A DNA stretch of 64,000 bases from assembly GCF_036346295.1 (NCBI RefSeq), contig NZ_CP107819.1, forward strand, positions 5,456,001 to 5,520,000, given 5' to 3'. This DNA comes from Streptomyces sp. NBC_00536 (GTDB lineage: Bacteria; Actinomycetota; Actinomycetes; Streptomycetales; Streptomycetaceae). Shown piece by piece: positions 34,926 through 43,231 of this stretch. The notes below the pieces were generated by a model. The model was given only the letters and a program-made list of their open reading frames with translations. It was not told the DNA's origin and made no database searches. The position numbers and the translations under genes are program-made. Numbering within the stretch: position 1 is the stretch's first letter; the number at the start of each line of letters is the position of its first letter.

Positions 34926-34929
34926 CGTC

Positions 34930-34972
34930 AGCCCAACGGCCCGGCCGCTTCGAGCGGCCGGGCCGTTGGGCT
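34930..34972 (+). terminator. Very strong terminator after the LPMO-like gene
   Basis: A 20-bp perfect stem (AGCCCAACGGCCCGGCCGCT, 34930-34949, with 34953-34972) and a TCG loop begin 4 nt after the stop. Confidence 0.92.
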
Positions 34973-35069
34973 CTCGCGAGATCATTTGGGAGCCGTTGGG
35001 GGAGCGGGCGGCCCTGGTCTCCTAGAAGCTGACCAGAAGAAGCGGGTCCGCCCCGGCCGGGGCGTCCGG

Positions 35070-35402
35070 TCAGCCTTGCGGCGCGCGCAGGGCCGCGAGA
35101 TGGCTCTGGTACAGCGGACCCGAGGCGTATGCCGCGTGAGCCGGGGACGGCGCAGCGTCTTCGATCACCCGCTGGGCGCGTGCCTTGAGTTCCGCTCCCC
35201 ACGCCATGACGTGCTGACGGGCGGACCGTCCGCAGGCCTTCGGCTCCCCCGGCAGACACAGCGGGAGGGGCTGGCCGAGCTTGTTGGCCGAGTGCCGTAC
35301 GTATCCGGCGATGGTGGCCCAGTCCTCTTCGGTCCGGTAGGCGTAGGGGTCCGGTTGCCCGTCGCCGACCCACACGCTGAAGTCGTCGCCGTGGTCGTCC
35401 AT
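35070..35402 (-). CDS. Hypothetical protein downstream of the radical-SAM gene
   Basis: A 110-residue protein I do not recognise. It has VWVGDGQPDPYAYRTEEDW near the N-terminus and an amphipathic helix-rich remainder (HVMAWGAELKARAQRVIEDA). ATG 35402 has a good AGGAGG site at short spacing. GTG 35426 is in frame, overlaps the radical-SAM stop as GTGA, and would add eight residues. Coupling to the radical-SAM gene implies a shared job in the cassette, perhaps substrate or partner, but nothing shows it. Confidence 0.6.
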   Translation of the reverse strand: MDDHGDDFSVWVGDGQPDPYAYRTEEDWATIAGYVRHSANKLGQPLPLCLPGEPKACGRSARQHVMAWGAELKARAQRVIEDAAPSPAHAAYASGPLYQSHLAALRAPQG

Positions 35403-35422
35403 GATCCTCCTCGCCTGCGCGA

Positions 35423-36193
35423 TCACTGGGGAGCGCCGATCGTAGTGGCGGCCGGTCCAGCGCTGGCCTCCCGCGGGTCGCAGACGCCCACGGACGGGAC
35501 ACAGGGGCCGCACGGGCCGCAACTCGGGAGGAACTGCGGCGGGGTGCATGCCTCCGCGGGCCCCCGGCCGTGCTCGGTCGCGATGTCGGCGATCTTTGGA
35601 GCAGCGCCCTGGGAGGCGCGGCCGAAGGCCCGCAGCTTGTCGCCACCGACGTGGTCGACGCCGAGGTCAGTCAAGTCCTGGGCCGCCTGGATGACGCGTT
35701 GGCCGGGGTTGACGGTGACGACCCCGCCGCGGATGGGCATGCCGAGGTCGATGGCTTTCTGGATGTTGCCGCGGGTCTTCTTGTGGGAGCCCTTGAGCCG
35801 GGTGAGGGCGTCGTGCTCGGCCGGGGTGTCGGAGTAATAGCTGGTGGCCAGCTTCACGCCGTACCGTTGGAACGCGTCCCACAGGGACTGCCGGATGTGG
35901 ACCAGGTTGGAGAACACCTCGATCCGCAGACCACTGGCGTAGGCGTGCGCGATCAGCTCCTCAAGGCCGGGGTGGAGGGTGGGCTCGCCGCCGATGAACT
36001 GGACGTCGCGCGTACCCATGTCCGCCAGCTGGTCGATGACGAAGCGCCACTCGTCCACGTTCATGGTGCCGTGGGTGCCCTTTGGGGAGGAGTCGGCGTA
36101 GCAGCCGACGCACTCCTCCTGGCATTTGCCGGTCACCTCAAGCCACGCGAACTTGAGGGGAGTCCTCACGGGCGCTTCGGTGGTGATAGTCAT
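35423..36193 (-). CDS. Radical SAM protein with shortened C-terminal (SPASM-like) region
   Basis: A 256-residue radical SAM enzyme. The [4Fe-4S]-SAM motif is CQEECVGC (CxxxCxxC, about residues 18-25), with the SAM-binding GGEPTL near 68. In the fold's C-terminal half the sequence jumps from KIAD to IATEHGRGPAEAC, then CGPCGPCVPSVGVC. In the related proteins I know, 40 or more residues containing the CGxC and WPC parts of the auxiliary cluster lie in between, so an internal deletion is likely. ATG 36193 has the site GGAGG. It heads a minus-strand group behind tiny genes. Whether it is still functional is uncertain. Confidence 0.75.
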   Translation of the reverse strand: MTITTEAPVRTPLKFAWLEVTGKCQEECVGCYADSSPKGTHGTMNVDEWRFVIDQLADMGTRDVQFIGGEPTLHPGLEELIAHAYASGLRIEVFSNLVHIRQSLWDAFQRYGVKLATSYYSDTPAEHDALTRLKGSHKKTRGNIQKAIDLGMPIRGGVVTVNPGQRVIQAAQDLTDLGVDHVGGDKLRAFGRASQGAAPKIADIATEHGRGPAEACTPPQFLPSCGPCGPCVPSVGVCDPREASAGPAATTIGAPQ

Positions 36194-36229
36194 GGGGTGC
36201 CTCCGATGTGTTGGGTGGAGGTGCTGCGA

Positions 36230-36272
36230 CCCGTCCCGGCCGTGGTCCTCGAAGATGCGCGGCCGGGACGGG
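36230..36272 (-). terminator. Stem-loop between the 26-residue gene and the radical-SAM gene
   Basis: A 13-bp perfect stem (CCCGTCCCGGCCG, 36230-36242, with 36260-36272) and 17-nt loop. On the minus strand it directly follows the tiny membrane-protein gene and precedes the radical-SAM ribosome site. Confidence 0.65.
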
Positions 36273-36274
36273 GG

Positions 36275-36355
36275 TCAGTGGGTGCCGAGGACGATGACGG
36301 TGAGGGTGCCGATCGCGATCAGGACGTACAGGAGCTGACGCGGCCACTCGTTCAC
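36275..36355 (-). CDS. 26-residue single-helix membrane microprotein
   Basis: GTG 36355 opens a 26-residue peptide with one hydrophobic helix, LLYVLIAIGTLTVIVLG, flanked by NEWPRQ and TH. The start overlaps the stop of the preceding frame as GTGA, the same coupling used by the neighbouring small genes, which supports translation. It could be a small membrane regulator or a leftover. It is too short for usual gene calls. A terminator-like hairpin follows. Confidence 0.5.
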   Translation of the reverse strand: MNEWPRQLLYVLIAIGTLTVIVLGTH

Positions 36356-36686
36356 CGCGCCGGCGCCTGCCGTTGGCGGCGTCGGGCTTGGTGCTCGTCC
36401 TCTTCGCGGAGCAGGGCGTCGATCGCGCGCGCGAGGGCGACGGACTTCGGCCAGTGGTCCTCGGGGGCGAGGCGGACCGCGGTGTCCCACGCGGCGAGGG
36501 CCTGCACGGCGGCCGGTGTCCGGCGGCCCTGGGCCTGGAAGTGGAAGCATCGGACCCCGTGGGCGACGAGGCTGCCCCCGTCGCTCAGGTACGCCACCCA
36601 GTCCGCAGCGATCGCGCTGTCCGGCGGCTGCCGGCGTGGGCGAGTACGTACGCCGCCTCCTGGGCGAGCCGCGCCTCCCGGCTCAC
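36352..36686 (-). pseudogene. Frameshifted small gene in the radical-SAM cassette
   Basis: From GTG 36686 the frame reads VSREARLAQEAAYVLAHAGSRR, then runs into a stop after 33 codons. The next frame continues plausibly from DSAIAADWVAYL through CFHFQAQGRRTPAAVQALAAWDTAVRL and APEDHWPKSVALARAIDALLREE to a stop at 36352. The join lies near the GGCAGCCGCCGG run at about 36620. Both halves have gene-like composition, so I read it as one roughly 110-residue helical (TPR-like) protein broken by a single-base indel. A sequencing error could look identical. Confidence 0.5.
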
Positions 36687-36850
36687 TGCCGGCCCCGCCA
36701 GACCGGCTCGCAGGCCGGGTCCCGGCTGTCGTGCGCCCAGTCGGACGGCCGGGTCCCGGACGCGGAGTGCCGGATGAACTCCCGCCCGCCGGTCCGGATC
36801 GGGCGGTCACAGACGACGCAGATCTGCCCGGCCGCCGTCGCGGCGTTCAC
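36683..36850 (-). CDS. 55-residue Cys-containing small protein
   Basis: GTG 36850 opens a 55-residue protein with CVVC near residue 11 and a later CEPVW, a possible zinc knuckle. It overlaps both neighbours by GTGA: its start with the stop of the 78-residue gene, and its stop with the start of the frameshifted gene. It belongs to the minus-strand cassette led by the divergent XRE spacer. No function is evident. Confidence 0.55.
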   Translation of the reverse strand: MNAATAAGQICVVCDRPIRTGGREFIRHSASGTRPSDWAHDSRDPACEPVWRGRQ

Positions 36851-37083
36851 AGCTGCTCCAGGGTGTCCGGGGCCGCGGTGAACTCCAGGCCGCTCGCGTC
36901 GCGGATGTACGCGGTCCGGGTGTGCTTCGGGGTCCCGGCCACCGTGCCGATGTACTCCTCGACGACGGCCATCAACTCGCCCCCGTGTTGCGTCCGGGGG
37001 TCGCGGACCTGCTCGTGCAGCAGCGGGTGGTCAACGTGCCCGAATGCCTCGGCCGGACTGCTCTCGCGTACTTCCATCCCCAT
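36847..37083 (-). CDS. 78-residue hypothetical protein, first gene of the minus-strand cassette
   Basis: The start ATG 37083 follows AGGGAGC; ATG 37077 is also possible. The 78-residue product is mixed, with HVDHPLLHEQVRDPRTQHGGELMAVVEEYIG and RTAYIRDASGLEFTAAPDTLE. This resembles small proteins that sit beside XRE regulators in Streptomyces, and I do not know its role. The stop overlaps the next gene's GTG. The promoter should lie in the 150-bp spacer shared with the XRE gene. Confidence 0.6.
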   Translation of the reverse strand: MGMEVRESSPAEAFGHVDHPLLHEQVRDPRTQHGGELMAVVEEYIGTVAGTPKHTRTAYIRDASGLEFTAAPDTLEQL

Positions 37084-37232
37084 GCTCCCTACCGTCGTCA
37101 GCGGGTTGTGAGAACAGCCAACGGTGCGCGCCTGCTGTGGGACCATCTCCGATGCGGCATGCGAGTACGGGTATGCGCGCAGCGGGTAACGGCATATGCG
37201 GGCACCAGTCGCCACGTGAGAATGGGCCGACG

Positions 37233-38465
37233 TTGAGCATTTCGTCAGCGGTGAGGGAAGCGTCCCGCGCGAAGGATTACGGCAGAGTCATCGAACTGGT
37301 GCGCAAGAGTGCGCAGATGACGCAGATCCAGCTGGGGCAGGCGTGTGGGCTGTCGTAGTCCGCTGTGTCACGGTTGGAGAAGCGCGGTCCCGGGGCATAC
37401 GCGACAGACGTACTGGCGATGGTGGCGACGCACCTCGGTGTCCCTGCCTCGCTGTTGGGCCTCGCGGACGTTGTGGGACGAGACGGGTACGAGCAGGTGG
37501 ACCGGAGACAGTTCATGGGAGGGACGGCAGCGGCCGCTGCCGCGCCCGTCCTCTCCGCGCTGCCCGACCTGGGAGAGGGTGTCGGGCAGGCGGCGACGCT
37601 GCGCCTGGGTACGGCCTCGTACCGGCGCCTGGATGCGTCGACCCCGTCGCGGGAACTGGCGGAAGCAGTCCAGTCTCATCTCCGGCTCGTGCAGACCGTG
37701 AGCCGGGCGGCGACCGACGACCGGCAACGGGCTCGGCTGGCGGCCGTCGGCAGTGAGGCCGCGAGCCTGGTGGGCTGGCTGTCGTGGGACATGGGCGACC
37801 ACGGATCGGCGCGCAACTGGTACGCCTCCGCGGTCAAGGCAGCGCGTGCCGCAGGGGAGCCGTTGCTGGCGGCCTACCAGGCCGGGAGCATGGCCCAGTT
37901 CGAGGCGGACGCAGGCAATGGAGTGCAGGCCCTGAACTGGACGCAGAAGGCCCGGGGTTTCCTGGACGCGCGCAGGCCGCCCGTCGCGGACGCGTGGCTC
38001 TTGTCGGTGGAAGCGGTGGCGCACGCCGCGGTTGGAGACGAGAAGGCAGCTGACCAGGCGCTGACCACGAGCCGGTCACTCGCCTCGCGGCTGGGGGCGG
38101 AGGACCCGGCGCCCTGGCCATGGGTGTTCCAGTTCAGCGAGGCCAAGGTCGCCGCGGCGCGGGTTGCCTGTGGGGCCCGATGGGGGCTGCCCGGCTGGGT
38201 GCTCGACGCTGACACGAAGGTACTTGCCACGGGGCACGCGAAGCAGCGCGCATTGTTGCTGCTGGACATCGCAGCCGGGCATCTGGCGGCGCGGCGCGTC
38301 GAGGCCGCCTTCGCCCTGGCTTCCAAAGCGTTGGACGCGGGAGTCCAGTACCGTTCGGGACGGATCGTGGACCGTGCGCGGACCGTCCGAAGGTCGTACC
38401 GCACCGCGTCACCGCCCAAGGTGGTCCGCGAGTTCGACGAGCGGCTGCACGACGTCTACCTGTAG
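37233..38465 (+). pseudogene. XRE-family regulator interrupted by an in-frame amber codon
   Basis: The frame from TTG 37233 (or GTG 37251) encodes the start of an XRE HTH: RVIELVRKSAQMTQIQLGQACGLS. It then meets TAG at 37356-37358. The same frame continues immediately with SAVSRLEKRGPGAYATDVLAMVA. In related regulators the residue at the stop is Gln (LSQSAVSRLE), so a single CAG-to-TAG change explains it. The remaining 350 residues are a helical TPR-like domain, and the RRQFMGG segment is typical of this regulator family. A restart at GTG 37365 would lack half the HTH. It probably once controlled the divergent cassette. Confidence 0.8.
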
Positions 38466-38478
38466 GGGAGGGCGCGCC

Positions 38479-38952
38479 ATGCGCGTGGGGATCACAGGGC
38501 ACAGGGGATTGAACGCCCCGGTGGAGCAGCAGGTACGCGACCTCCTCCAGGCCGCGGTGCACAGCACCGATGACACCGACCTGGTGGGGGTCTCCTGCAT
38601 CGCGGACGGCCCGGACAGCTGGTTCGCGGAGTACGTCCTGGCGAACGGCGGCCGCTTGGAGGTGGTGCTTCCCGCGGAGCAGTACCGCGAGAGCCTGCCC
38701 GAGGAGCACTGGCCCGCCTACGACCGGCTGATGAGCCGCGCGTCAGACGTGCACCGCACCGGCATGAAAGCCTCCGACTCGGCGGCGCACATGGCGGGCA
38801 GCGAGATCCTCGTCGGCCTGGTGGACGAGCTGCTGGCCGTATGGGACGGACAGCCCGCGCGCGGGTTCGGCGGGACGGCGGACGTGGTCGCGTACGCCGA
38901 GCGCACGGGCGTCCCGGTCCGCGTGCTCTGGCCCGAGGGCGCAAGCCGCTAG
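38479..38952 (+). CDS. SLOG-like Rossmann nucleotide-binding protein
   Basis: A 157-residue protein. It starts MRVGITGHRGLN, a glycine-rich beta-alpha turn of SLOG/LOG-type domains, and has VGVSCIADGPDSWFAEYVLANGG, VVLPAEQY and a C-terminal DVVAYAERTGVPVRVLWP. These folds bind nucleotides or nucleotide-derived ligands and often serve in conflict systems or nucleoside metabolism. It follows the XRE gene by 13 nt with ribosome site GGGGAGGG, so the two share a transcript. It appears intact, although its regulator is broken. Confidence 0.7.
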   Translation: MRVGITGHRGLNAPVEQQVRDLLQAAVHSTDDTDLVGVSCIADGPDSWFAEYVLANGGRLEVVLPAEQYRESLPEEHWPAYDRLMSRASDVHRTGMKASDSAAHMAGSEILVGLVDELLAVWDGQPARGFGGTADVVAYAERTGVPVRVLWPEGASR

Positions 38953-38977
38953 GTTCCGGGAACAGCGTCTTGGAAGC

Positions 38978-39016
38978 GACATCGGCCCGGCCGCGGGAAG
39001 CGGACGGGCCGATGTC
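38978..39016. terminator. Terminator between the SLOG-like gene and sodN
   Basis: A 12-bp perfect stem GACATCGGCCCG (38978-38989) pairs with 39005-39016 across a 15-nt loop, 26 nt after the stop. Confidence 0.8.
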
Positions 39017-39064
39017 ATGTGCGCTCTGACCAGCAGCGCGGGGAGGATCCTCGGGCGCCCAGGA

Positions 39065-39460
39065 TCAGGCGGCCTTGGTCTCCCAGAAGATGCGGTCGAT
39101 CTCCGCGATCAGCTCAAGGGCCTTCTGGCCCGTCGCCGGGTCGTTCGACGCCTTGGCGGCCGAGAGGGCCTTCAGGGTGTCGTTGACCAGGGCGTGCAGC
39201 TGGGGGTACTTCTCGAAGTGCGGCGGCTTGAAGTAGTCGCTCCACAGCACCGACACGTGGTGCTTCGCGAGCTCCGCGCGCTGCTCCTTGATGGTGATGG
39301 CGCGCGCGCGGAAGTCCGCGTCGTCGTTGGCCTGGTACTTCTCCTGCACGGCCTTGACGGACTCGGCCTCGATGCGGGCCTGGGCGGGGTCGTAGACGCC
39401 GCACGGCAGGTCGCAGTGCGCGCTGACCGTGACCTTGGGAGCGAAGAAGCGGGAAAGCAT
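39065..39460 (-). CDS. sodN: Nickel superoxide dismutase SodN
   Basis: A 131-residue NiSOD precursor. The 14-residue pro-sequence MLSRFFAPKVTVSA is followed by the mature N-terminus HCDLPCGVYDPAQAR, in which His1, Cys2 and Cys6 bind nickel (the nickel hook). The four-helix body is of normal length. It converts superoxide to oxygen and peroxide in the cytosol. Processing by SodX exposes His1; sodX is divergent, 153 bp away. NiSOD normally needs nickel and is repressed with sodF under nickel by Nur, which I cannot confirm from a site. Confidence 0.97.
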   Translation of the reverse strand: MLSRFFAPKVTVSAHCDLPCGVYDPAQARIEAESVKAVQEKYQANDDADFRARAITIKEQRAELAKHHVSVLWSDYFKPPHFEKYPQLHALVNDTLKALSAAKASNDPATGQKALELIAEIDRIFWETKAA

Positions 39461-39613
39461 GGGGGTGGGTCCTCCTCGTGATCGTCTTCTCAAGGGGGAG
39501 ATTACTCCGTGAGAAAGCGGATTTCGCGGGCGGCCCCGTGGGCTTAGGACAAAAGTCCAGCGTCACGATGGGGGTGGTGAGCGAACGTACGGACGAAACC
39601 GGGAAGGTGTCAC

Positions 39614-40015
39614 ATGCACGTGCCGATCGGGATGGTGGAGGTGTACGGGCCCTCGATGGCCCCCACCCTGGACTCGGGCGACCAGGTGCTCGTCCACTAC
39701 GGCGGCCGCGTGCGCCCCGGTGACGTCGTGGTGCTGCGCCATCCGCTCCAGCAGGACCTGCTGGTCGTCAAGCGGGCCGCCGAGCGCCGCCCGGGCGGCT
39801 GGTGGGTGCTCGGGGACAACGGGTTCAACGAGAGCGGGGACAGCGAGGACTACGGCGTCGTGCCCGACGAGCTGGTCCTCGGCGTCGGGCGGCTGCGCCT
39901 GCGGCCGCCCGCGCCCGGTCAGACCTCGCTGGCCGCGCGGGCGTCCTGGCTGGCCCGCGCGGTGCGCCCGCTCTTCCCGGATCCGTCCGCCTCCTCGCGC
40001 TTGCGGGCCCGGTAG
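39614..40015 (+). CDS. sodX: SodX, signal-peptidase-like maturase for nickel superoxide dismutase
   Basis: A 133-residue S26-type peptidase without membrane anchor. The catalytic Ser is in YGPSMAPTLDSGD (about residue 14) and the Lys in LVVKRAAE (about 52), and GDN (about 69) closes the fold. It removes the NiSOD propeptide, in line with its place next to sodN. The start is ATG 39614, ribosome site GGAAGG. Its last 97 nt overlap the end of the CGNR gene on the other strand. Confidence 0.92.
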   Translation: MHVPIGMVEVYGPSMAPTLDSGDQVLVHYGGRVRPGDVVVLRHPLQQDLLVVKRAAERRPGGWWVLGDNGFNESGDSEDYGVVPDELVLGVGRLRLRPPAPGQTSLAARASWLARAVRPLFPDPSASSRLRAR

Positions 40016-40548
40016 GCGGCCACGTTGGCGCGGGTGGCGCAGCGGTCCGAGCAGTAGCGCCGGGACCGGTTGGTGGAGGTGTCGAGGTAGGCGTTGCGGC
40101 ACGGCGGCGCCTGGCACAGGCCCAGCCGGTCGGCGCCGTACTCCGTCAGGTGGAACGCCAGGCCCATCGAGGCGATCGCGGCGTACCCGGCCGAGGCGTT
40201 GGACGGGTGGTCGGCGAGGTGCATGTGCCAGTTCGGCGCGCCGTCCGGGCCGAGCGTCTCGTGCCCGGAGATCTGCGGGCTCACCGGGAACTCCATCAGC
40301 AGCGAGTTCAGCAGGTCCACCGCGAGGACGTGGTCGCCGGAGTCGGCGGCCTCGAAGATCGAGCGCAGCCGGCCGCGGACGTTGCGGAAGCGGGTGACGT
40401 CCGCGTCGGTGACCCGGCGGGCGTCCTGTGTGCTGGCGCCGAACAGTGCCCGCGCCGCGTCGGCGGAGGTCAGCGCGTCCGTGCCACGGGCCGGCTCCTC
40501 GGTGTTGACCAGGCGCACGGCGTAGTCCGAGTAATGGGCCAGTTCCAC
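39919..40548 (-). CDS. CGNR zinc-finger transcriptional regulator
   Basis: A 209-residue ABATE/CGNR protein. The N-terminal ABATE region (about 1-130) is followed by the C-terminal CGNR-type zinc finger C-x4-C-x(n)-RRYCSDRCATRANVAAYRARK. The letter form here is CQAPPCRNAYLDTSTNRSRRYC. It binds DNA and is linked to stress regulation in actinomycetes. The final 27 residues form a Gly/Lys/Ala tail. The gene's 3' end overlaps sodX by 97 nt in convergent orientation. Confidence 0.88.
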   Translation of the reverse strand: MELAHYSDYAVRLVNTEEPARGTDALTSADAARALFGASTQDARRVTDADVTRFRNVRGRLRSIFEAADSGDHVLAVDLLNSLLMEFPVSPQISGHETLGPDGAPNWHMHLADHPSNASAGYAAIASMGLAFHLTEYGADRLGLCQAPPCRNAYLDTSTNRSRRYCSDRCATRANVAAYRARKREEADGSGKSGRTARASQDARAASEV

Positions 40549-40642
40549 TTGTAGTCCTTACGGCTGCGGATTAGTGTGCGGGTGTGCCGTTCGGGTAACG
40601 GCTGATGCACCTTCGAGGGTATTACGTGTGGAGGGATTCGGT

Positions 40643-41404
40643 ATGACGGACGCGGTGACCGGAACCGACTGGCAGGCCTGGCAGGACAGCTGGGACCGAC
40701 AGCAGGAGTGGTACCTCCCGGACCGCGAGGAGCGCTTCCGGGTCATGCTGGACATGGTCGAGGCGGTCGTCGGCACGGCGCCCCGGGTGCTGGATCTGGC
40801 GTGCGGTACGGGAAGTATCACGGACCGCGTCTTCAAACGGTTCCCGGATGCCACCAGTACGGGCGTCGATCTCGACCCCGCCCTGTTGACCATCGCCGAG
40901 GGCCACTTCGCGGGCGACGACCGGGTCACCTTCGTCACCGCGGACCTCAAGGACCCCGACTGGGCCGCGCGGCTCCCGTACGACCGCTACGACGCCGTCC
41001 TGACGGCCACGGCCCTGCACTGGCTGCACAGCCCGCAGCTCGCCGTCCTCTACGGGCAGCTCGCGCCCTTGGTGCGCCCCGGCGGCGTCTTCATGAACGC
41101 CGACCACATGCCCGACCCGGCGACCCCGCTCCTCAACGCCGCCGACCGTGCCCACCGCCACGCGCGCATGGACCGGGCCCGTGCCGCGGGCGTGCTCGAC
41201 TGGGCTGAATGGTGGGCCCTGGCCGCCGCCGACCCGGTGCTCGCCGAACCCACGAAGAAGCGCTACGAGATCTACGGCGAGCACGCCGACGGGGACACCC
41301 CGGACGAGGCCTGGCACGCCCGCACCCTGCGCGAGGCGGGCTTCTCGGAGGCCCGTACCGTCTGGCGCTCCCCGTCCGACGCGCTGGTCCTAGGACTGAA
41401 GTAG
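40643..41404 (+). CDS. Class I SAM-dependent methyltransferase
   Basis: A 253-residue Rossmann methyltransferase. Motif I is VLDLACGTGSITDRVF (about residue 47), motif II SVD-like GVDLDPALL (about 72), and motif IV DAVLTATALHWLHSP (about 112). The fold resembles UbiE/Tam methyltransferases; the substrate is unknown. The start is ATG 40643 with site GGAGGG. It stands alone and ends at a hairpin shared with the amino-acid ABC operon. Confidence 0.88.
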   Translation: MTDAVTGTDWQAWQDSWDRQQEWYLPDREERFRVMLDMVEAVVGTAPRVLDLACGTGSITDRVFKRFPDATSTGVDLDPALLTIAEGHFAGDDRVTFVTADLKDPDWAARLPYDRYDAVLTATALHWLHSPQLAVLYGQLAPLVRPGGVFMNADHMPDPATPLLNAADRAHRHARMDRARAAGVLDWAEWWALAAADPVLAEPTKKRYEIYGEHADGDTPDEAWHARTLREAGFSEARTVWRSPSDALVLGLK

Positions 41405-41437
41405 GAAATCCAGGACCGCGAGGTCCGGAGCACGACG

Positions 41438-41474
41438 GAGAGGGGCGGTACGGGAATCCCGTACCGCCCCTCTC
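41438..41474. terminator. Bidirectional terminator between methyltransferase and ABC operon
   Basis: An 18-bp perfect inverted repeat GAGAGGGGCGGTACGGGA (41438-41455) with 41457-41474; the real loop is GAATC-sized. It lies between convergent stops. Confidence 0.88.
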
Positions 41475-41490
41475 GCACGTCGTGCGGCGC

Positions 41491-42258
41491 TTACAGCACC
41501 TTGGACAGGAACGCCTTCGTCCGGTCGTGCTGCGGGTTGCCCAGGACGTCGCGCGGGTTGCCCGCCTCGACGACCACACCGCCGTCCATGAACACCAGGC
41601 TGTCGCCGACCTCGCGGGCGAAGCCCATCTCGTGCGTGACCACGATCATGGTCATGCCCGATTCGGCCAGGTCCCGCATGACGTCGAGGACGTCACCGAC
41701 CAGCTCCGGGTCGAGCGCCGAGGTGGGCTCGTCGAAGAGCATCAGCTTCGGCTCCATGGCCAGCGCACGGGCGATCGCCACGCGCTGCTGCTGGCCGCCG
41801 GAGAGCTGCGAGGGGTAGTTCCCGCCCTTGTCGCCCAGGCCGACCCGGTCGAGCAGCTTGACGGCGCGCGCCCGCGCGACCGCCTTGCTCTCGCCCTTGA
41901 CCATGACCGGGGCTTCCATGACGTTCTCTATGGCCGTCATGTGCGGGAACAGGTTGAAGCGCTGGAAGACCATGCCGATGTCCCGGCGCTGGGCCGCGAC
42001 CTCGCTGTCCTTCAGCTCGTAGAGCTTGTCGCCCTTCTGGCGGTACCCGACCAGCTGGCCGTCCACATAGAGCCGGCCGGCGTTGACCTGCTCCAGGTGG
42101 TTGATGCACCGCAGGAAGGTGGACTTGCCGGAGCCGGACGGGCCGACCAGGCAGAACACCTCGCGGGGCGCGACTTCGAGGTCGATGCCCCGCAGGATGT
42201 GGGCGGCGCCGTAGGACTTGTGCACGGCCTCGGCTTTGACCATCGGCTGGGCGGTCAC
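41491..42258 (-). CDS. Polar amino-acid ABC transporter, ATP-binding subunit
   Basis: A 255-residue ATPase of the GlnQ/HisP class. The Walker A is [13 protein letters not shown] (about residue 39), signature [15 protein letters not shown] (about 155), Walker [15 protein letters not shown] (about 180). It powers import through the permease next to it. The start is GTG 42258 in a GTGA overlap with the permease stop, so translation is coupled. It is last in the three-gene operon (binding protein, permease, ATPase). Confidence 0.95.
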   Translation of the reverse strand: MTAQPMVKAEAVHKSYGAAHILRGIDLEVAPREVFCLVGPSGSGKSTFLRCINHLEQVNAGRLYVDGQLVGYRQKGDKLYELKDSEVAAQRRDIGMVFQRFNLFPHMTAIENVMEAPVMVKGESKAVARARAVKLLDRVGLGDKGGNYPSQLSGGQQQRVAIARALAMEPKLMLFDEPTSALDPELVGDVLDVMRDLAESGMTMIVVTHEMGFAREVGDSLVFMDGGVVVEAGNPRDVLGNPQHDRTKAFLSKVL

Positions 42259-43202
42259 TTCGCCACCTCCGTCTCCGTGCGGCGGAACATGTTCAGGTTG
42301 GCGCGCAGCCGCTGGAACGGCGTCGGCGGCAGGCTGCGCAGCGAGCCGCGCGCGAAACGGCGCTCCAGGTAGTACTGGCCGACGCTGAACACGCTGGTCA
42401 GGGCGAGGTACCAGATCGAGGCGACGATGAACATCTCCATCACCGCGAACGAGGTGGCCGCGATGTCCTGAGCGGCCCGCAGCAGGTCGGCGTACTGCAC
42501 GGCGACGACCAGCGACGAGGTCTTGAGCATGTTGATGAACTCGTTGCCCGTCGGCGGCACGATCACGCGCATCGCCTGCGGCAGCACGACCCGGCGCATC
42601 GTCTGCGTGCGGGTCATGCCCAGCGCGTGCGAGGCCTCCGACTGCCCCTCGTCGACCGACTGGATGCCGGCCCGGACGATCTCCGCCATGTACGCGCCCT
42701 CATTGAGGCCGAGACCCAGCAGGGCGGCCAGGAAGGGGGTCATGACCTGGGTCATCTCGTCCTTGTAGAACCCGAGGTTCAGGATCGGGAAGATCAGGGC
42801 GAGGTTGAACCAGATGAGCAGCTGGACGTAGACCGGGGTGCCGCGGAAGAACCAGATGTAGAACCAGGAGATGGTGCTGGTCACCGGGTTCTTCGACAGC
42901 CGCATCACCGCGAAGGCGACGCCCAGGACCAGACCGAGGGCCATGGCCGCGACGCTGATCAGGACCGTGTGCCACAGGCCGCTGAGGATGCTCGCGTCGA
43001 ACAGCTTCTCGGGGACGGTCTGCCAGCGCACGTTGCCCTGGGAGAACGCGTAGATGATCGCGCCGAAGAGGACGAGGGCGATGATTCCGCTGACCCAGCG
43101 TCCGTAATGCCGGACGGGGATGGCGCGGATCATCTCGGGAGGGACGGACCCGGCCGGCGGGGTGTCCGCCGGTCCGGGGACCTTTTCGAGCTTGTCAGTC
43201 AC
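42255..43202 (-). CDS. Polar amino-acid ABC transporter permease
   Basis: A 315-residue permease of the HisM/GltK type. A cytosolic N-terminal tail of about 35 residues precedes five or six membrane segments. The EAA loop reads [27 protein letters not shown] (about residue 200). It should work as a homodimer, since no second permease is present. GTG 43202 starts the gene; the substrate-binding gene ends 30 nt upstream. Confidence 0.93.
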   Translation of the reverse strand: MTDKLEKVPGPADTPPAGSVPPEMIRAIPVRHYGRWVSGIIALVLFGAIIYAFSQGNVRWQTVPEKLFDASILSGLWHTVLISVAAMALGLVLGVAFAVMRLSKNPVTSTISWFYIWFFRGTPVYVQLLIWFNLALIFPILNLGFYKDEMTQVMTPFLAALLGLGLNEGAYMAEIVRAGIQSVDEGQSEASHALGMTRTQTMRRVVLPQAMRVIVPPTGNEFINMLKTSSLVVAVQYADLLRAAQDIAATSFAVMEMFIVASIWYLALTSVFSVGQYYLERRFARGSLRSLPPTPFQRLRANLNMFRRTETEVAK

Positions 43203-43231
43203 AGTGACTGCCCTTCAGTGCTGCGTGGGGG

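Noticed and set aside
37497..37560. Twin-arginine-like RRQFMGG-Ala-rich segment in the XRE gene as a signal peptide
   Set aside because: It lies in the middle of the frame after the HTH, and this segment is a usual internal feature of Streptomyces XRE regulators.
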